DNA from: an uncultured Flavobacteriales bacterium
GTDB taxonomy: Bacteria; Bacteroidota; Bacteroidia; Flavobacteriales_F; PHOS-HE28
NCBI GenBank assembly: GCA_937872175.1
Contig: CALMPI010000050.1
Span: 1 to 64,000, forward strand
Length of the DNA: 64,000 nt
Direction of reading: 5' to 3'
Part shown: positions 50,843-59,894 of the stretch, in pieces
How positions within the stretch are numbered: position 1 is the first letter of the stretch
Layout: each line of letters starts with the position of its first letter
Made by a program: the position numbers and the translations under genes
The notes under the pieces: model-generated
The model's database searches: none
The model's input: the letters and a program-made list of their open reading frames with translations, nothing else
Told to the model about the DNA's origin: nothing

Positions 50843-53050
50843 ATGCTCCGCCGCATCCTGTCGTTCCTGCTCCCGGGCGCCTTCCTGGCCCTCTCCGTCA
50901 TCGCGTCCGCCCAGAGCGGCAAGGCCTTCTTCAAGGAGGCCGAGGCCTTGCGCGAGTCCCAGCAGCTCAGCGAGGCCGTGGAGAAATACGGGCTGGCCAT
51001 CCAGGTGGATCCGGGCATGATCAAGGCCTACCAGGCCCGGGCCGAGGTGTACGTCCTGCTGGACAAGCCCGAGGAGGCCGCGGCCGACCTGCGGAAGGTG
51101 CACGAGCTGCAACCCGGTGATGCCGGCCATGCCGCCCGCGCCGCCAAGGCCTACCTGGACCTGGGCCGCGCGCAGGAGGCCCTGGAGCTGTGCAACAAGG
51201 CCCTGGCCATCGACCCCAAGAGCATGGAGGCGCTGCAGGCCAAGGTGCGCGTGTGCCTGGCGCTGAACGACCTGGACGGCGCCGCCGCCGCCAGCGACGC
51301 CGCCCTGGCGCAGAAGGGCACCACGGACACCTACTACCTGCACGGCCTGGTGCGCATGGCCCAGCGCGACTACCGCACCGCCGAGACCGATCTGGAGCGC
51401 GTGATCGAGTGGAACTACCTGTACGAGGACGCCTACGTGGCCCTGGCCGAGGTGCAGCTGAAGCTGTACGAGCAGTACACCGGCCCCACCATGCAGCTGC
51501 GCACCCTGGATAAGGCCGTGGAGCGCACCACCACCGCCCTGGAGCTGAACCCGCGCAGCACCGCGGCCCTCTTCACCCGCAGCAAGGCCTACGCCCTGCA
51601 GAAGGAGTACGCCAAGGCCATCGACGACATCAGCAAGGTGATCGCCAACGGCCGCACCGATGCCGAGGTGTACCGCCAACGCGCCCGCTACTACAAGGGC
51701 TACGGCCAGCAGCAGAACGCCGTCAACGATCTCAACCGGGTGCTGCAGGAACAGCCCAGGGACGTGCAGGCCCTGCTGCTGCGCGCCGAGTGCAAGGAGG
51801 CCAACGTGGACCTGGAGGGTGCGCAACGCGACCTGGACCTGGCCGCCAAGGCCCTTCCCGAAGGCATCAACGCCGAAGGTGTCACGGCGCAGGACATCCA
51901 GGAGCGGCGCAAGCGCGTGGCCGATGCGCTCTTCGAGCTCAACCGCGAGGAGGATCCGCCGGTGATCACCCTGGTGGAGCCCAGCCGGACCGGCGAGGTG
52001 GTGCAGGTGAGCAACGCCCTGCGGCAGGTGAAGGTGACCGGACACGTGCGCGACCGCAACCTGTTGAAGGCCATCCGCGTGAACGGCACGGAGGCCGACT
52101 TCGCAAGGGACGAGAAGGATCCGGAGTTCTTCACCAGCATCCCGTTGGCCGCCACCGACGAGCGCCTCACCGTGGAGGCCGAGGACGTGTACGGCAACCT
52201 GGCCACGGTCACCTTGAAGGTGGAGCGCACCGAAGGCGTGGCCCCCGAATTGGTGGTGACCTCACCGGACCCGGGTCCGGACCGCATCATCACCGTGCCC
52301 GCCGACCGCGAGGACCTCTTCATCGAGGGCGTGGCCAGCGATGCGAGCATCATCCGCAGCGTGACGGTGGACGGCATCGTGGCCAGCTATGTGCCGGACA
52401 CCAACCGCACGGAGTTCAGCATCAAGCTGGTGATCGCCGGCAAGGACCGGTTCACCGTGCGGGCCGAGGACCGCTTCGGCAACGCCAGCGAGGTGCTGGT
52501 GCAGCTGCAGCGCAAGGCCGCTCCTGCACCGCGCCCCGTGGAGCCCGCGGTGGTGGCCGACCGGCCCGCCGACAAGCCTGCAGAACGCCCGGCCGACAAG
52601 CCTGCCGGCGGCACCGCCGTGTCCTCCGGCACCACCTGGGTGGTGTACATCGAGAACAGCGAATACCGCAGCTTCCCCGCGCTCCAAGGCCAGGGCGGTG
52701 ATGCGGCCAAGATGCAGAAGGCCTTCGCCAAGTACAACGTGCAGAGGACCATCACCAAGAAGAACCTCTCCAAGCAGCAGCTCGAACGCTTCTTCAGCAC
52801 CGAACTGCGCGACCTGGTGCGCAGCAACAAGGTGAACACCGTGCTGGTGTGGTACGCCGGGCACGGCCGCACCGTGGGCGGCAAGAGCTACTGGATCCCG
52901 GTGGACGCCAAGAAGGATGACATCTACACCTTCTACAACTACGGCCCGCTGAAGAACCTGATCCAGAACTACAGCGAGTCGGTGACCAACACCCTGGTGG
53001 TGAGCGATGCCGCCGGTTCGGAGGCCAGCTTCTACGACCTCACCCGATAG
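50843..53050 (+). CDS. exported TPR protein with truncated, catalytically dead caspase-like domain
   Basis: 735 residues. A signal peptide (ending ASAQ) is followed by about eight TPR repeats (residues 25-360), two beta-sandwich/Ig-like units (ITLVEPSRTGEVVQVSN; LVVTSPDPGPDRIITVP) at 375-570, a Pro/Ala/Lys linker with ADKPAERPADKPAGG, then a C14 caspase-like domain. The His box is intact (LVWYAGHG, H674), but the Cys box reads LVVSDAAGSEASF, with A724 where the nucleophile Cys (DACESG-type in relatives) belongs. The protein ends nine residues later, without the usual remaining 80 or so residues. Probably a pseudoprotease scaffold. The cyclase gene begins 3 nt after its stop. Confidence 0.82.
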   Translation: MLRRILSFLLPGAFLALSVIASAQSGKAFFKEAEALRESQQLSEAVEKYGLAIQVDPGMIKAYQARAEVYVLLDKPEEAAADLRKVHELQPGDAGHAARAAKAYLDLGRAQEALELCNKALAIDPKSMEALQAKVRVCLALNDLDGAAAASDAALAQKGTTDTYYLHGLVRMAQRDYRTAETDLERVIEWNYLYEDAYVALAEVQLKLYEQYTGPTMQLRTLDKAVERTTTALELNPRSTAALFTRSKAYALQKEYAKAIDDISKVIANGRTDAEVYRQRARYYKGYGQQQNAVNDLNRVLQEQPRDVQALLLRAECKEANVDLEGAQRDLDLAAKALPEGINAEGVTAQDIQERRKRVADALFELNREEDPPVITLVEPSRTGEVVQVSNALRQVKVTGHVRDRNLLKAIRVNGTEADFARDEKDPEFFTSIPLAATDERLTVEAEDVYGNLATVTLKVERTEGVAPELVVTSPDPGPDRIITVPADREDLFIEGVASDASIIRSVTVDGIVASYVPDTNRTEFSIKLVIAGKDRFTVRAEDRFGNASEVLVQLQRKAAPAPRPVEPAVVADRPADKPAERPADKPAGGTAVSSGTTWVVYIENSEYRSFPALQGQGGDAAKMQKAFAKYNVQRTITKKNLSKQQLERFFSTELRDLVRSNKVNTVLVWYAGHGRTVGGKSYWIPVDAKKDDIYTFYNYGPLKNLIQNYSESVTNTLVVSDAAGSEASFYDLTR

Positions 53051-53053
53051 CCG

Positions 53054-56000
53054 ATGCGCCGGTTCCTGATCGCCCTGCTGCTCCTGTTCACCGCGCCCCT
53101 GGTGGCGCAGCGCTTCTACTTCGAGCGCCTCGACGTGCAGAACGGCCTGCCCTCCAGCAACGTCTACTGCGTGATGCAGGACAGTTCGGGTCTGGTGTGG
53201 CTCGGCACCGAGGACGGTCTGGTGAGCTTCGATGGCCGTGACCGCGTGGGCATCCATGCACACGGCACCGAGGAGGGCACCGCGCCTAAGGGTGCGCGCT
53301 GCCAGTTGATCGACCGCAACGGTCGCTTTTGGGCCGGCCACACCGGAGGGGGCATTACCGTTCGTACCGGTCGTGCGTTCTCCACGTTGACGTTGCCCGG
53401 CGAGGCCCTCACCTCCGATGTCACCGCCCTGGTGCAGGACGGCGATGGTGCCGTGTGGGTCACCACGATGGGGCAGGGGACCGTGCGCATCAGCGCCATC
53501 AGCGCGGAGGGTGTGCCCACGGTGGACCGCTTCGGCAGCGATCAAGGCCTGCTGGAACATGTCGTGGATGCGGTGCACTTCCGCGATGGCACCCTGGCCT
53601 TCCTGGAGGACGGCGGAACGTTGAAGCGCTGGGACCCCGCCACCAAGCGGTTCGCTTCGCTGGAGTGGAACGGCCTGGAGGACGTGCTCGGCATCAGCGC
53701 CCTGTACGAGGACTCGGACGGCCGGCGCTGGCTGGGCACACAGAGCAGCGGCGCCTTCGTGCTCGATCCCCGTACCGGCCAGGTGGTGAACTACAGCACG
53801 GCCAATGGCCTGCCCAGCGACTTCGTGATGTGCTTCGGGGAGGATGCCACCGGACAGGTGTGGGTGGGCACCTGGGGCGGTGGTGCCGCCGTGATCGGCC
53901 TCAACGGCGTGCGACGCCACTACCATCCCGGCAACGGCCTGGAGAGCCTCTTGATCCGTCGCATCGCCCGCGACCGCGAGGGCAACATGCTCCTCGCCAC
54001 CAGCGACTACGGCCTCAACATCTTCAAGGGCGAGCGCTTCCTCAACCTGCTGGAGCAGGACGGGCTGCTGGACCAGCAGGTGTGGGCCGTGTTGGAGGAC
54101 CGCAGCGGCCGCATCTGGTTCGGCACGGACGGCGGGGTGAGCATCCTGGACCCGCGCGTGCAGGGCACGGGCATGATCAAGAACCTCCAGACGGTGCGCA
54201 CCTCGCGTGTGCGGGTGCTGGCCGAGGATGCCAGCGGGAACGTGTGGGTCGGAACCGAGACCAATGGGCTGGTGGAACTGGACCCCGTGGCCTTCCACCC
54301 TGTGCCGCACCCCGACCTGGACGTGCTGATCCCACGGGGCAAAGTGACGGCCCTGGTCGTGGGCCAGCCGGGAGAGCTCTACATCGGCACCATCACCGGC
54401 CTGCGCCGCTACGCCACCGGGGCGCCGCCGATGGTGTACACCGAGGAGGATGGCGTGCCCACCACCCCCGTCACCGCATTGTACCGCGATGACAAGGGCA
54501 GCATCTGGGTGGGCAGCAAGGACAAGGGGATCACCCGCATCGACAACGGTCGCGCGCAACGCGTCGACCTGGGGAGGGCGTTCTCGCCCACCGCGTTCGT
54601 ACAGGACGCCACCGGCCGCCTTTGGGTCGGTACGAGAAGCCAGGGCCTCATGCTGTTGTCCAACGGTAAGGAGGAGCGGGCCTACACCCAGGTGGACGGC
54701 CTGCTGGACAACACGGTGCGCTCCCTGCTGCGCGATGCCAAGGGCCACCTGTGGATCGGCACGGTGGGCGGGCTCAACAGCTGGCGCCCGGACCAGGAAG
54801 GCTTCCTGTCCTATACCGAACGCTCCGGCTTCATCGGCGTGGAGGCCAAACCCGGCGCGGTCTGCCTCACGCGCGACGGCGACCTGTGGTTCGGTACGGC
54901 ACGCGGGGCCACCCGTGTGGTGCCCGATCAGGGCGATGGAGCACCGACGCCGCCCATCGTGGCCCTGCGCGGCCTCAGCGTCAACCTGGAGGACCGCCCC
55001 TTGGAGCAGGACCTCAGCCTGGGCCACAGCGAGCGCTCCATCCGCATCCACTATGGAACAGTGAGCCTCAGCGACCCCGGTGCCGTGCGCTACAGCACCC
55101 TCCTGGAAGGCCTCGACCCGGATTGGCAGCCCCTGACGGTGGCCACCGAGGCCTTCTTCCCGGCCCTGCCTCCGGGCAGCTACACCTTCCGGGTGAAGAG
55201 CATCAACCGCGCAGGCCTGTGGAGCGAGCCCGCCAGCCTCACCTTCACCGTGCTGCCGCCGTGGTACCGCTCCTGGTGGTTCTACACCGCGCTCACCGCC
55301 TTCATCGCCCTGGTGCTCTTCAGCTGGGTGAAGGTGCGCGAACGGCAGCTCCGCATGCGCAACCAGATCCTGGAGCGCCGCGTGGAGGAACGCACCGAGG
55401 AGGTGCGCGCCCAAAGCCGCGAGATCGAACACCAGAAGGGCCGCATCGAGGACCTGCTGCTCAACATCCTGCCCAAGGAGATCAGCGAGGAGCTCAAGGA
55501 CAAGGGCAAGGCCACCGCCCGCCGACACGACGCCGTCACCGTGCTCTTCACCGACATGAAGGGCTTCACCAAAGCGGCCGAGAAGATGAGCCCCGAGGAG
55601 CTCGTCACCGAGCTGGATGAGTGCTTCATCCACTTCGACGAGATCGTGGGCCGCTACGGCATCGAGAAGATCAAGACCATCGGCGACAGCTACATGTGCG
55701 CCTCCGGTGTGCCCGTGGCCGACCCGCACCATGCGGTGAAGTGCGTGCTGGCCGCCCTGGAGGTGCGCGACCTGATGGACGAGTGGCGCCGCCAGCGCGA
55801 GGCCAGGGGCAAGGTGCCCTGGATCCTCCGCATCGGCGTGCACACGGGGCCCGTGGTGGCCGGCGTGGTGGGCAAGCGCAAGTTCGCCTACGACATCTGG
55901 GGCGACACGGTGAACACCGCCAGCCGCATGGAGAGCAGCGGTGAACCGGGCGAGGTGAACGTCAGCGGCTCCACGTACGCGCTGATCAAGGACCGTTTCG

Positions 56001-56167
56001 AGTGCGTGCACCGCGGGCAGGTCGAGGCCAAGAACAAAGGGGCCATCGACATGTACTTCGTACGCCGCATCAAGGCCGAGCACAGCGCGGACAAGGACGG
56101 CACCCGCCCCAACGAGCGTTTCCTGAAGGAGCTCGGCGTGGCCTCAGCCGTGGAGCAGCTCGCGTAG
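53054..56167 (+). CDS. two-component-type propeller receptor fused to class III adenylate cyclase
   Basis: 1,037 residues. Signal peptide; about 14 Reg_prop propeller repeats with (V/I)W(L/V)GT..GL motifs (residues 20-640); a Y_Y_Y domain (RSIRIHYGTVSLSDPG to LPPGSYTFRVKSINRAG); one transmembrane helix (WFYTALTAFIALVLF); a coiled coil; and a class III cyclase domain (about 825-1010). Catalytic residues: metal Asp D834 (LFTDMKGFT) and D878 (IGDSYM), adenine-specifying K874 and D947 (YDIWGD), and the VNTASRM Asn/Arg. These indicate ATP rather than GTP. Periplasmic sensing with cytoplasmic cAMP output is predicted. The 3' end overlaps the convergent Nudix gene by 24 nt. Confidence 0.9.
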   Translation: MRRFLIALLLLFTAPLVAQRFYFERLDVQNGLPSSNVYCVMQDSSGLVWLGTEDGLVSFDGRDRVGIHAHGTEEGTAPKGARCQLIDRNGRFWAGHTGGGITVRTGRAFSTLTLPGEALTSDVTALVQDGDGAVWVTTMGQGTVRISAISAEGVPTVDRFGSDQGLLEHVVDAVHFRDGTLAFLEDGGTLKRWDPATKRFASLEWNGLEDVLGISALYEDSDGRRWLGTQSSGAFVLDPRTGQVVNYSTANGLPSDFVMCFGEDATGQVWVGTWGGGAAVIGLNGVRRHYHPGNGLESLLIRRIARDREGNMLLATSDYGLNIFKGERFLNLLEQDGLLDQQVWAVLEDRSGRIWFGTDGGVSILDPRVQGTGMIKNLQTVRTSRVRVLAEDASGNVWVGTETNGLVELDPVAFHPVPHPDLDVLIPRGKVTALVVGQPGELYIGTITGLRRYATGAPPMVYTEEDGVPTTPVTALYRDDKGSIWVGSKDKGITRIDNGRAQRVDLGRAFSPTAFVQDATGRLWVGTRSQGLMLLSNGKEERAYTQVDGLLDNTVRSLLRDAKGHLWIGTVGGLNSWRPDQEGFLSYTERSGFIGVEAKPGAVCLTRDGDLWFGTARGATRVVPDQGDGAPTPPIVALRGLSVNLEDRPLEQDLSLGHSERSIRIHYGTVSLSDPGAVRYSTLLEGLDPDWQPLTVATEAFFPALPPGSYTFRVKSINRAGLWSEPASLTFTVLPPWYRSWWFYTALTAFIALVLFSWVKVRERQLRMRNQILERRVEERTEEVRAQSREIEHQKGRIEDLLLNILPKEISEELKDKGKATARRHDAVTVLFTDMKGFTKAAEKMSPEELVTELDECFIHFDEIVGRYGIEKIKTIGDSYMCASGVPVADPHHAVKCVLAALEVRDLMDEWRRQREARGKVPWILRIGVHTGPVVAGVVGKRKFAYDIWGDTVNTASRMESSGEPGEVNVSGSTYALIKDRFECVHRGQVEAKNKGAIDMYFVRRIKAEHSADKDGTRPNERFLKELGVASAVEQLA

Positions 56168-56776
56168 CTCGGCCAGCATCATCGCTGTGGCGCCCCACAC
56201 CACCTGGCCGCCCAGGTCGAAGTAGGGCACGATCGCCTCGCGGCCGAGCACCTGGATGTGCTGGCGCCGTTCCCGGATCACGTCAGGCCGCAGCAGATCG
56301 GCCAGCGGCACCTCCAGCAGCGCCTGCACTTCGCGCGGATCGGGGCGGGTGGGCCCCAGTTCTTCGGCCAGTCCGACGAAGGGGGTCACCAGCGACCGGC
56401 TCGGCGGGATGTACACCTGTGACAGCGGACCCAGCACCCGCAGTTCCCGTGGCGTGGCCCCGGTCTCCTCTTGGAACTCGCGCAGCGCCGTGGCCAGCAG
56501 GTCGGCATCCTCCGCTTCGCGGCGCCCGCCCGGGAAGCTCACCTGCCCGCTGTGGACCCCGGCATACTCGGGCCTGCGCATCAGCAGCAGATGCGGCGCA
56601 CCCAAGGCGGAATAGAGCAGGGCCAGCACGGCGCTTTCCCGCGGGGCGGCGTCCGCGCGTTGCGCGTGGTCCAGGTCCGCGCGGGAGTATCCGCTGCGCG
56701 AAAGGAAGGTCGCATGCCCCGGAAGCGGTCCCCGAAGGGCCGCGGCCAGGCGCTCGTACACCACCTCCAGCGTCAT
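56144..56776 (-). CDS. CoA pyrophosphatase-like Nudix hydrolase
   Basis: A 210-residue Nudix enzyme, probably of the NudL/CoA pyrophosphatase subfamily, which splits CoA to phosphopantetheine and 3',5'-ADP. The Nudix box is GRREAEDADLLATALREFQE followed by ETG, preceded by VHSGQVSFPGG, typical of the subfamily. A further conserved VYIPPSRSLVTPFVG follows. Its ATG overlaps the stop of the upstream lipoprotein gene (ATGA). Confidence 0.88.
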   Translation of the reverse strand: MTLEVVYERLAAALRGPLPGHATFLSRSGYSRADLDHAQRADAAPRESAVLALLYSALGAPHLLLMRRPEYAGVHSGQVSFPGGRREAEDADLLATALREFQEETGATPRELRVLGPLSQVYIPPSRSLVTPFVGLAEELGPTRPDPREVQALLEVPLADLLRPDVIRERRQHIQVLGREAIVPYFDLGGQVVWGATAMMLAELRELLHG

Positions 56777-57246
56777 CGCATCAGGTCCTTCACCAGCGCG
56801 TCCGCCTGCCGCTTGTAGGTGTGGCGCGGTCGGGCGGAGATGGCGCGGGCTCCTTCCAACGCACGGTCATGCTGACCGCTGCACAGCCAGCACAGCACCG
56901 TGTACCACGCCGCCGCCTCGTCGTAGTCGTTGCGCGCCGAAGTTTCGATGAAGTCCAGCTGAAGCTCCGCGTCATAGGGCTTTCCCGCGCCCAGCAGCGC
57001 GCTGGCCAGCAGCATCCGGATCTGCTCCTCGTTGGGGGTGTCCCGCAGTTCGGCCTCCAGCACGGGGATGGCGGATCCGTGGTCGCCGGCGTTGTAGCGC
57101 GCCATGGCGTCGAGCAGCGCGGCGTTGGCGTCGGTGCGTGCCCGGCCGCCGATCAGGTCGGGGAAGGGCTCGTAGTGGCGTGTGCACAGGTCGTCGGGGC
57201 CGGTGCAGCCCACCATCACCAACAGCAGAAAGGCCAGGGAACGCAT
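56773..57246 (-). CDS. small TPR-like lipoprotein
   Basis: 157 residues with a lipobox (LLLVMVGC, Cys14), then TPR-like helices: AALLDAMARYNAGDHGSAIP, VLEAELRDTPNEEQIRMLLA and AWYTVLCWLCSGQHDRALEG. Periplasm-facing, of unknown function. ATG 57246 lies 4 nt after TACCTTCG, so it is probably leaderless. Coupled to the Nudix gene. Confidence 0.75.
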   Translation of the reverse strand: MRSLAFLLLVMVGCTGPDDLCTRHYEPFPDLIGGRARTDANAALLDAMARYNAGDHGSAIPVLEAELRDTPNEEQIRMLLASALLGAGKPYDAELQLDFIETSARNDYDEAAAWYTVLCWLCSGQHDRALEGARAISARPRHTYKRQADALVKDLMR

Positions 57247-57250
57247 GGCG

Positions 57251-57258
57251 CGAAGGTA
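57251..57258 (-). promoter_or_regulatory. -7 promoter element (TACCTTCG), leaderless type
   Basis: TACCTTCG on the minus strand, 4 nt before the ATG at 57246. Confidence 0.5.
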
Positions 57259-57279
57259 CCTCGAGCGGCACGCGAGGCC

Positions 57280-58224
57280 CTACCGGCCAAGGGGCCACCA
57301 CCACCGGTCCCCGCGCAGCTCACTGCGCTCCGCGTCCCACGACAGCAGCACGCGCCTGGCCCGGCCCACCAGGTGGTCCGCAGGCACGAAGCCCCAATGC
57401 CGCGAATCGGCGCTGTTGTGCCGGCTGTCGCCCAGCACGAAGTAGTGGTCGCGGGCGATCACCGCTTTCGCCGCCGGGGTGCCATCGAGCAGGAGTCCAT
57501 CCCGGCCCACCTCCAGCACGTGCCCTTCATGCCTGGTGAGGATGCGGTCGTAGAGCGGCAGCTGTGCGGGTTCGAGGGACACGCTGTCACCGGCCGCCGG
57601 CACACGCAAGGGGCCGTAGGCGTCGCTGCTCCACGGCTGGAAGGGGCTGAAGGGGAAGAGGTGGCGGGCGGGGCGCTGGCTGAGGCCCATCGGCCCGACG
57701 TCGCGGACGCCGCGCACGCGCTCCAGCCGCGCTGCCAGGGCCGGATTCAGCGGAAGCTCGAGGTGCCGCTCGCCGGCGGCGATGAAGGTGCGGGGCAGGC
57801 CGATGGCCGTCGCGATGCTGTCCAGCGAGGTCTCCGGTGCGATGCGCACGAGATAGCGATGGGTCTCACCGGGCCAGGGCGGCAGCGGCCGGCCGTTCAC
57901 CAGCACCAGCCCGGCGCGGATCTCCACGCTATCACCGGGTAGGCCCACCACGCGTTTCACCAGCAGTTGGCGCCGGCGCACCGGTCGGTCGTCCTGCGTG
58001 GGGTCGCGGAACACCAGCACGTCCCCGCGTTCCACGCCGGTCCACACCGGCCAGCGTTGTACCACGAGCACATCGCCGGGAAGCAGCGTGGCGAACATGC
58101 TCGTGCTCTGCACGATCACCCAGCGCAGCACGAACACATGCACCACGGCCAGCAGCAGCAGGGCCTGCACGAAGGCCCGCGTCCAGGGGCTCAGGCCCGT
58201 CCAGCGGTTCCACAGCGCGCGCAT
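57280..58224 (-). CDS. lepB: signal peptidase I (second copy)
   Basis: A 314-residue S26 signal peptidase. One N-terminal transmembrane helix (FVQALLLLAVVHVFVLRWV). Catalytic Ser in VQSTSMFATLLPGD and Lys in LLVKRVVGLPGDSVEI, then box E GDSRHNSADSRHWGFVP. It lies 28 nt after the larger lepB. Tandem LepB genes may divide substrates between them (inference). Confidence 0.9.
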   Translation of the reverse strand: MRALWNRWTGLSPWTRAFVQALLLLAVVHVFVLRWVIVQSTSMFATLLPGDVLVVQRWPVWTGVERGDVLVFRDPTQDDRPVRRRQLLVKRVVGLPGDSVEIRAGLVLVNGRPLPPWPGETHRYLVRIAPETSLDSIATAIGLPRTFIAAGERHLELPLNPALAARLERVRGVRDVGPMGLSQRPARHLFPFSPFQPWSSDAYGPLRVPAAGDSVSLEPAQLPLYDRILTRHEGHVLEVGRDGLLLDGTPAAKAVIARDHYFVLGDSRHNSADSRHWGFVPADHLVGRARRVLLSWDAERSELRGDRWWWPLGR

Positions 58225-58252
58225 CGCCCAAAGCTCGGCGATCGGTCTCGGC

Positions 58253-59812
58253 TCACTCCAACCCGTTGCGCACCACCGTGAAGAGGCGCTTCCACCGGAT
58301 GCCGGTGTACGGGTCCTTGGTGAACCACACCAGCACCGCCTTGCCCACCACGTGGTCGTGCGGCACGAAACCCCAGAACCGTGCGTCCTGCGAGCGGTGG
58401 CGGTTGTCGCCCATCAGCCAGTAGTAGTCCTGGTTGAAGGTGTAGCTGGTGGCCGGAGCGCCGTTGATCAGGATCCGGTCGCCCTCCACGCGCAGGTCGT
58501 TGTGCTCGTACACGCGGATGGCCCGTTCGTACAGCGGCAGGTTCGCCGGGGTGAGCGCGATGGTGGCCCCGGCCTTCGGGATCCACAGCGGGCCGAAGTT
58601 GTCCTCCGTCCAATCGTACGCCGGGTGGTTGGGGAAGTAGGGCAGCTTGTGATAGGGTGAGCTGTAGCCCTTCGGATGGTCCTGCCGGGTCATGCTGGCC
58701 ACGTTGCTGAAGCCGCCCAGCTTGGCGGCGTTGGCCTCGGTGAGCGGGATGCTCACCCCGCCGTTCTCGCCGGGCGACAGGTCGTCCGGGCTGATGTCGT
58801 ACTGCTCCTTCAGCATCCGCTCGTTGAAGCGGTCCTTCAGCACGAACTCGTAGGCGTACTGCGCCATCTCCGGCACATGCTGCTTCACGCCGTTGATGTG
58901 GACCAGGCCGCCGCGCACCTCCACGGTGTCGCCCGCCACGGCCACGCAGCGCTTGATGTAGTTCTCCTTCTTGTCCAGCGGCCGCACCAGAATGCCGCCC
59001 GTGGGCATCTGCCGCACCTGGCCGTCCACCATGTTCAGCATGCGGTAGTTGGGGTCGTGGATCTTCTCGCGGCCGTGGTCGCGCACCAGCTGGTAGTAGC
59101 TCTGGTTCTGGAAGTTCGCCACCACCGTGTCGCCCTCCGGGAAGTTGAACACCACCGCATCACCCCGTTCGGGCCTGCCGAAGCCGGGCAGCCGCCGGTA
59201 GGGCTGGCTGAACCAGGTGACGAAGCTGGGGGTGCTGGCCGTGAGCGGCATGGTGTGGTGCGTGAAGGGGAAGGTGAGCGGGGTCATCGGCATGCGCGGC
59301 CCGTAGCTCAGCTTGCTCACGAACAGGTAGTCGCCCACCAGCAGGCTCTTCTCCATGCTGGGCGTGGGAATGGTGAAGGCCTCGAAGGTGAAGGTGCGGA
59401 AGACCGTGGCCACGATGACGGCGAACAGGATGGCATCGCCCCACTGGCCCAGCAGCCCGCGCTTGCGCTGCGCCACCGGGACCGGGCCCACGTACGCGTG
59501 CTTCGGCGAGAAGGCCAGTTGCGGGATCTTCACCCACGGCAGCAGGGTCATCACCACATGGTCCTTGAAGCCGCGCTCGCCCAGCGTGATGCTCAGGTTC
59601 ACGTTCAGGATCATGAACATCAGCAGGTTCACACCCGGCACCAGGAAGAGGAAGATCCACCACCAGGGCTTGCCGCTCAGCTTCAGCCAGATGAGGATGT
59701 TGTAGCCGGGCACCAGGCCTTCCCAGGCCTTGCGGCCCGCTTTCTGGAAGTACTTCCACAGGCAGCCGAACAGAACGGCGAAGTAGGCGAAGAGGACGAG
59801 GTAGGGGATCAT
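58253..59812 (-). CDS. lepB: signal peptidase I with long N-terminal membrane region
   Basis: A 519-residue S26 peptidase, large for the family. Three N-terminal hydrophobic segments (LVLFAYFAVLFGCLW; WWWIFLFLVPGVNLLMFMIL; AILFAVIVATVFRTF) form a DUF5684-like N-region. The catalytic domain has Ser in IPTPSMEKSLLVGD, Lys in NYIKRCVAVAGDTVEV and box E MGDNRHRSQDARFWGFVP. Insertions of about 100 residues separate the catalytic boxes, as is common in Bacteroidota. The ATG at 59812 was chosen (MIPYLVLFAYF). Same operon as dapB and parAB. Confidence 0.93.
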   Translation of the reverse strand: MIPYLVLFAYFAVLFGCLWKYFQKAGRKAWEGLVPGYNILIWLKLSGKPWWWIFLFLVPGVNLLMFMILNVNLSITLGERGFKDHVVMTLLPWVKIPQLAFSPKHAYVGPVPVAQRKRGLLGQWGDAILFAVIVATVFRTFTFEAFTIPTPSMEKSLLVGDYLFVSKLSYGPRMPMTPLTFPFTHHTMPLTASTPSFVTWFSQPYRRLPGFGRPERGDAVVFNFPEGDTVVANFQNQSYYQLVRDHGREKIHDPNYRMLNMVDGQVRQMPTGGILVRPLDKKENYIKRCVAVAGDTVEVRGGLVHINGVKQHVPEMAQYAYEFVLKDRFNERMLKEQYDISPDDLSPGENGGVSIPLTEANAAKLGGFSNVASMTRQDHPKGYSSPYHKLPYFPNHPAYDWTEDNFGPLWIPKAGATIALTPANLPLYERAIRVYEHNDLRVEGDRILINGAPATSYTFNQDYYWLMGDNRHRSQDARFWGFVPHDHVVGKAVLVWFTKDPYTGIRWKRLFTVVRNGLE

Positions 59813-59894
59813 CAGGCTGCGAAGGTGCGCAACGAACGGCCAGCGGCCATGCACCGGTGGATGAGCGGGTGAGGGGAGGGGCTGAACGGATCGG

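Noticed and set aside
52262-56083. A minus-strand open frame of more than 1,200 codons opposite the cyclase gene
   Set aside because: Composition is Ala/His/Gly/Val-rich without motifs; it is a by-product of high GC content on the strand opposite a real gene with clear domains. The same reasoning removes similar long frames opposite metG, thrS, recN, coaBC and others.
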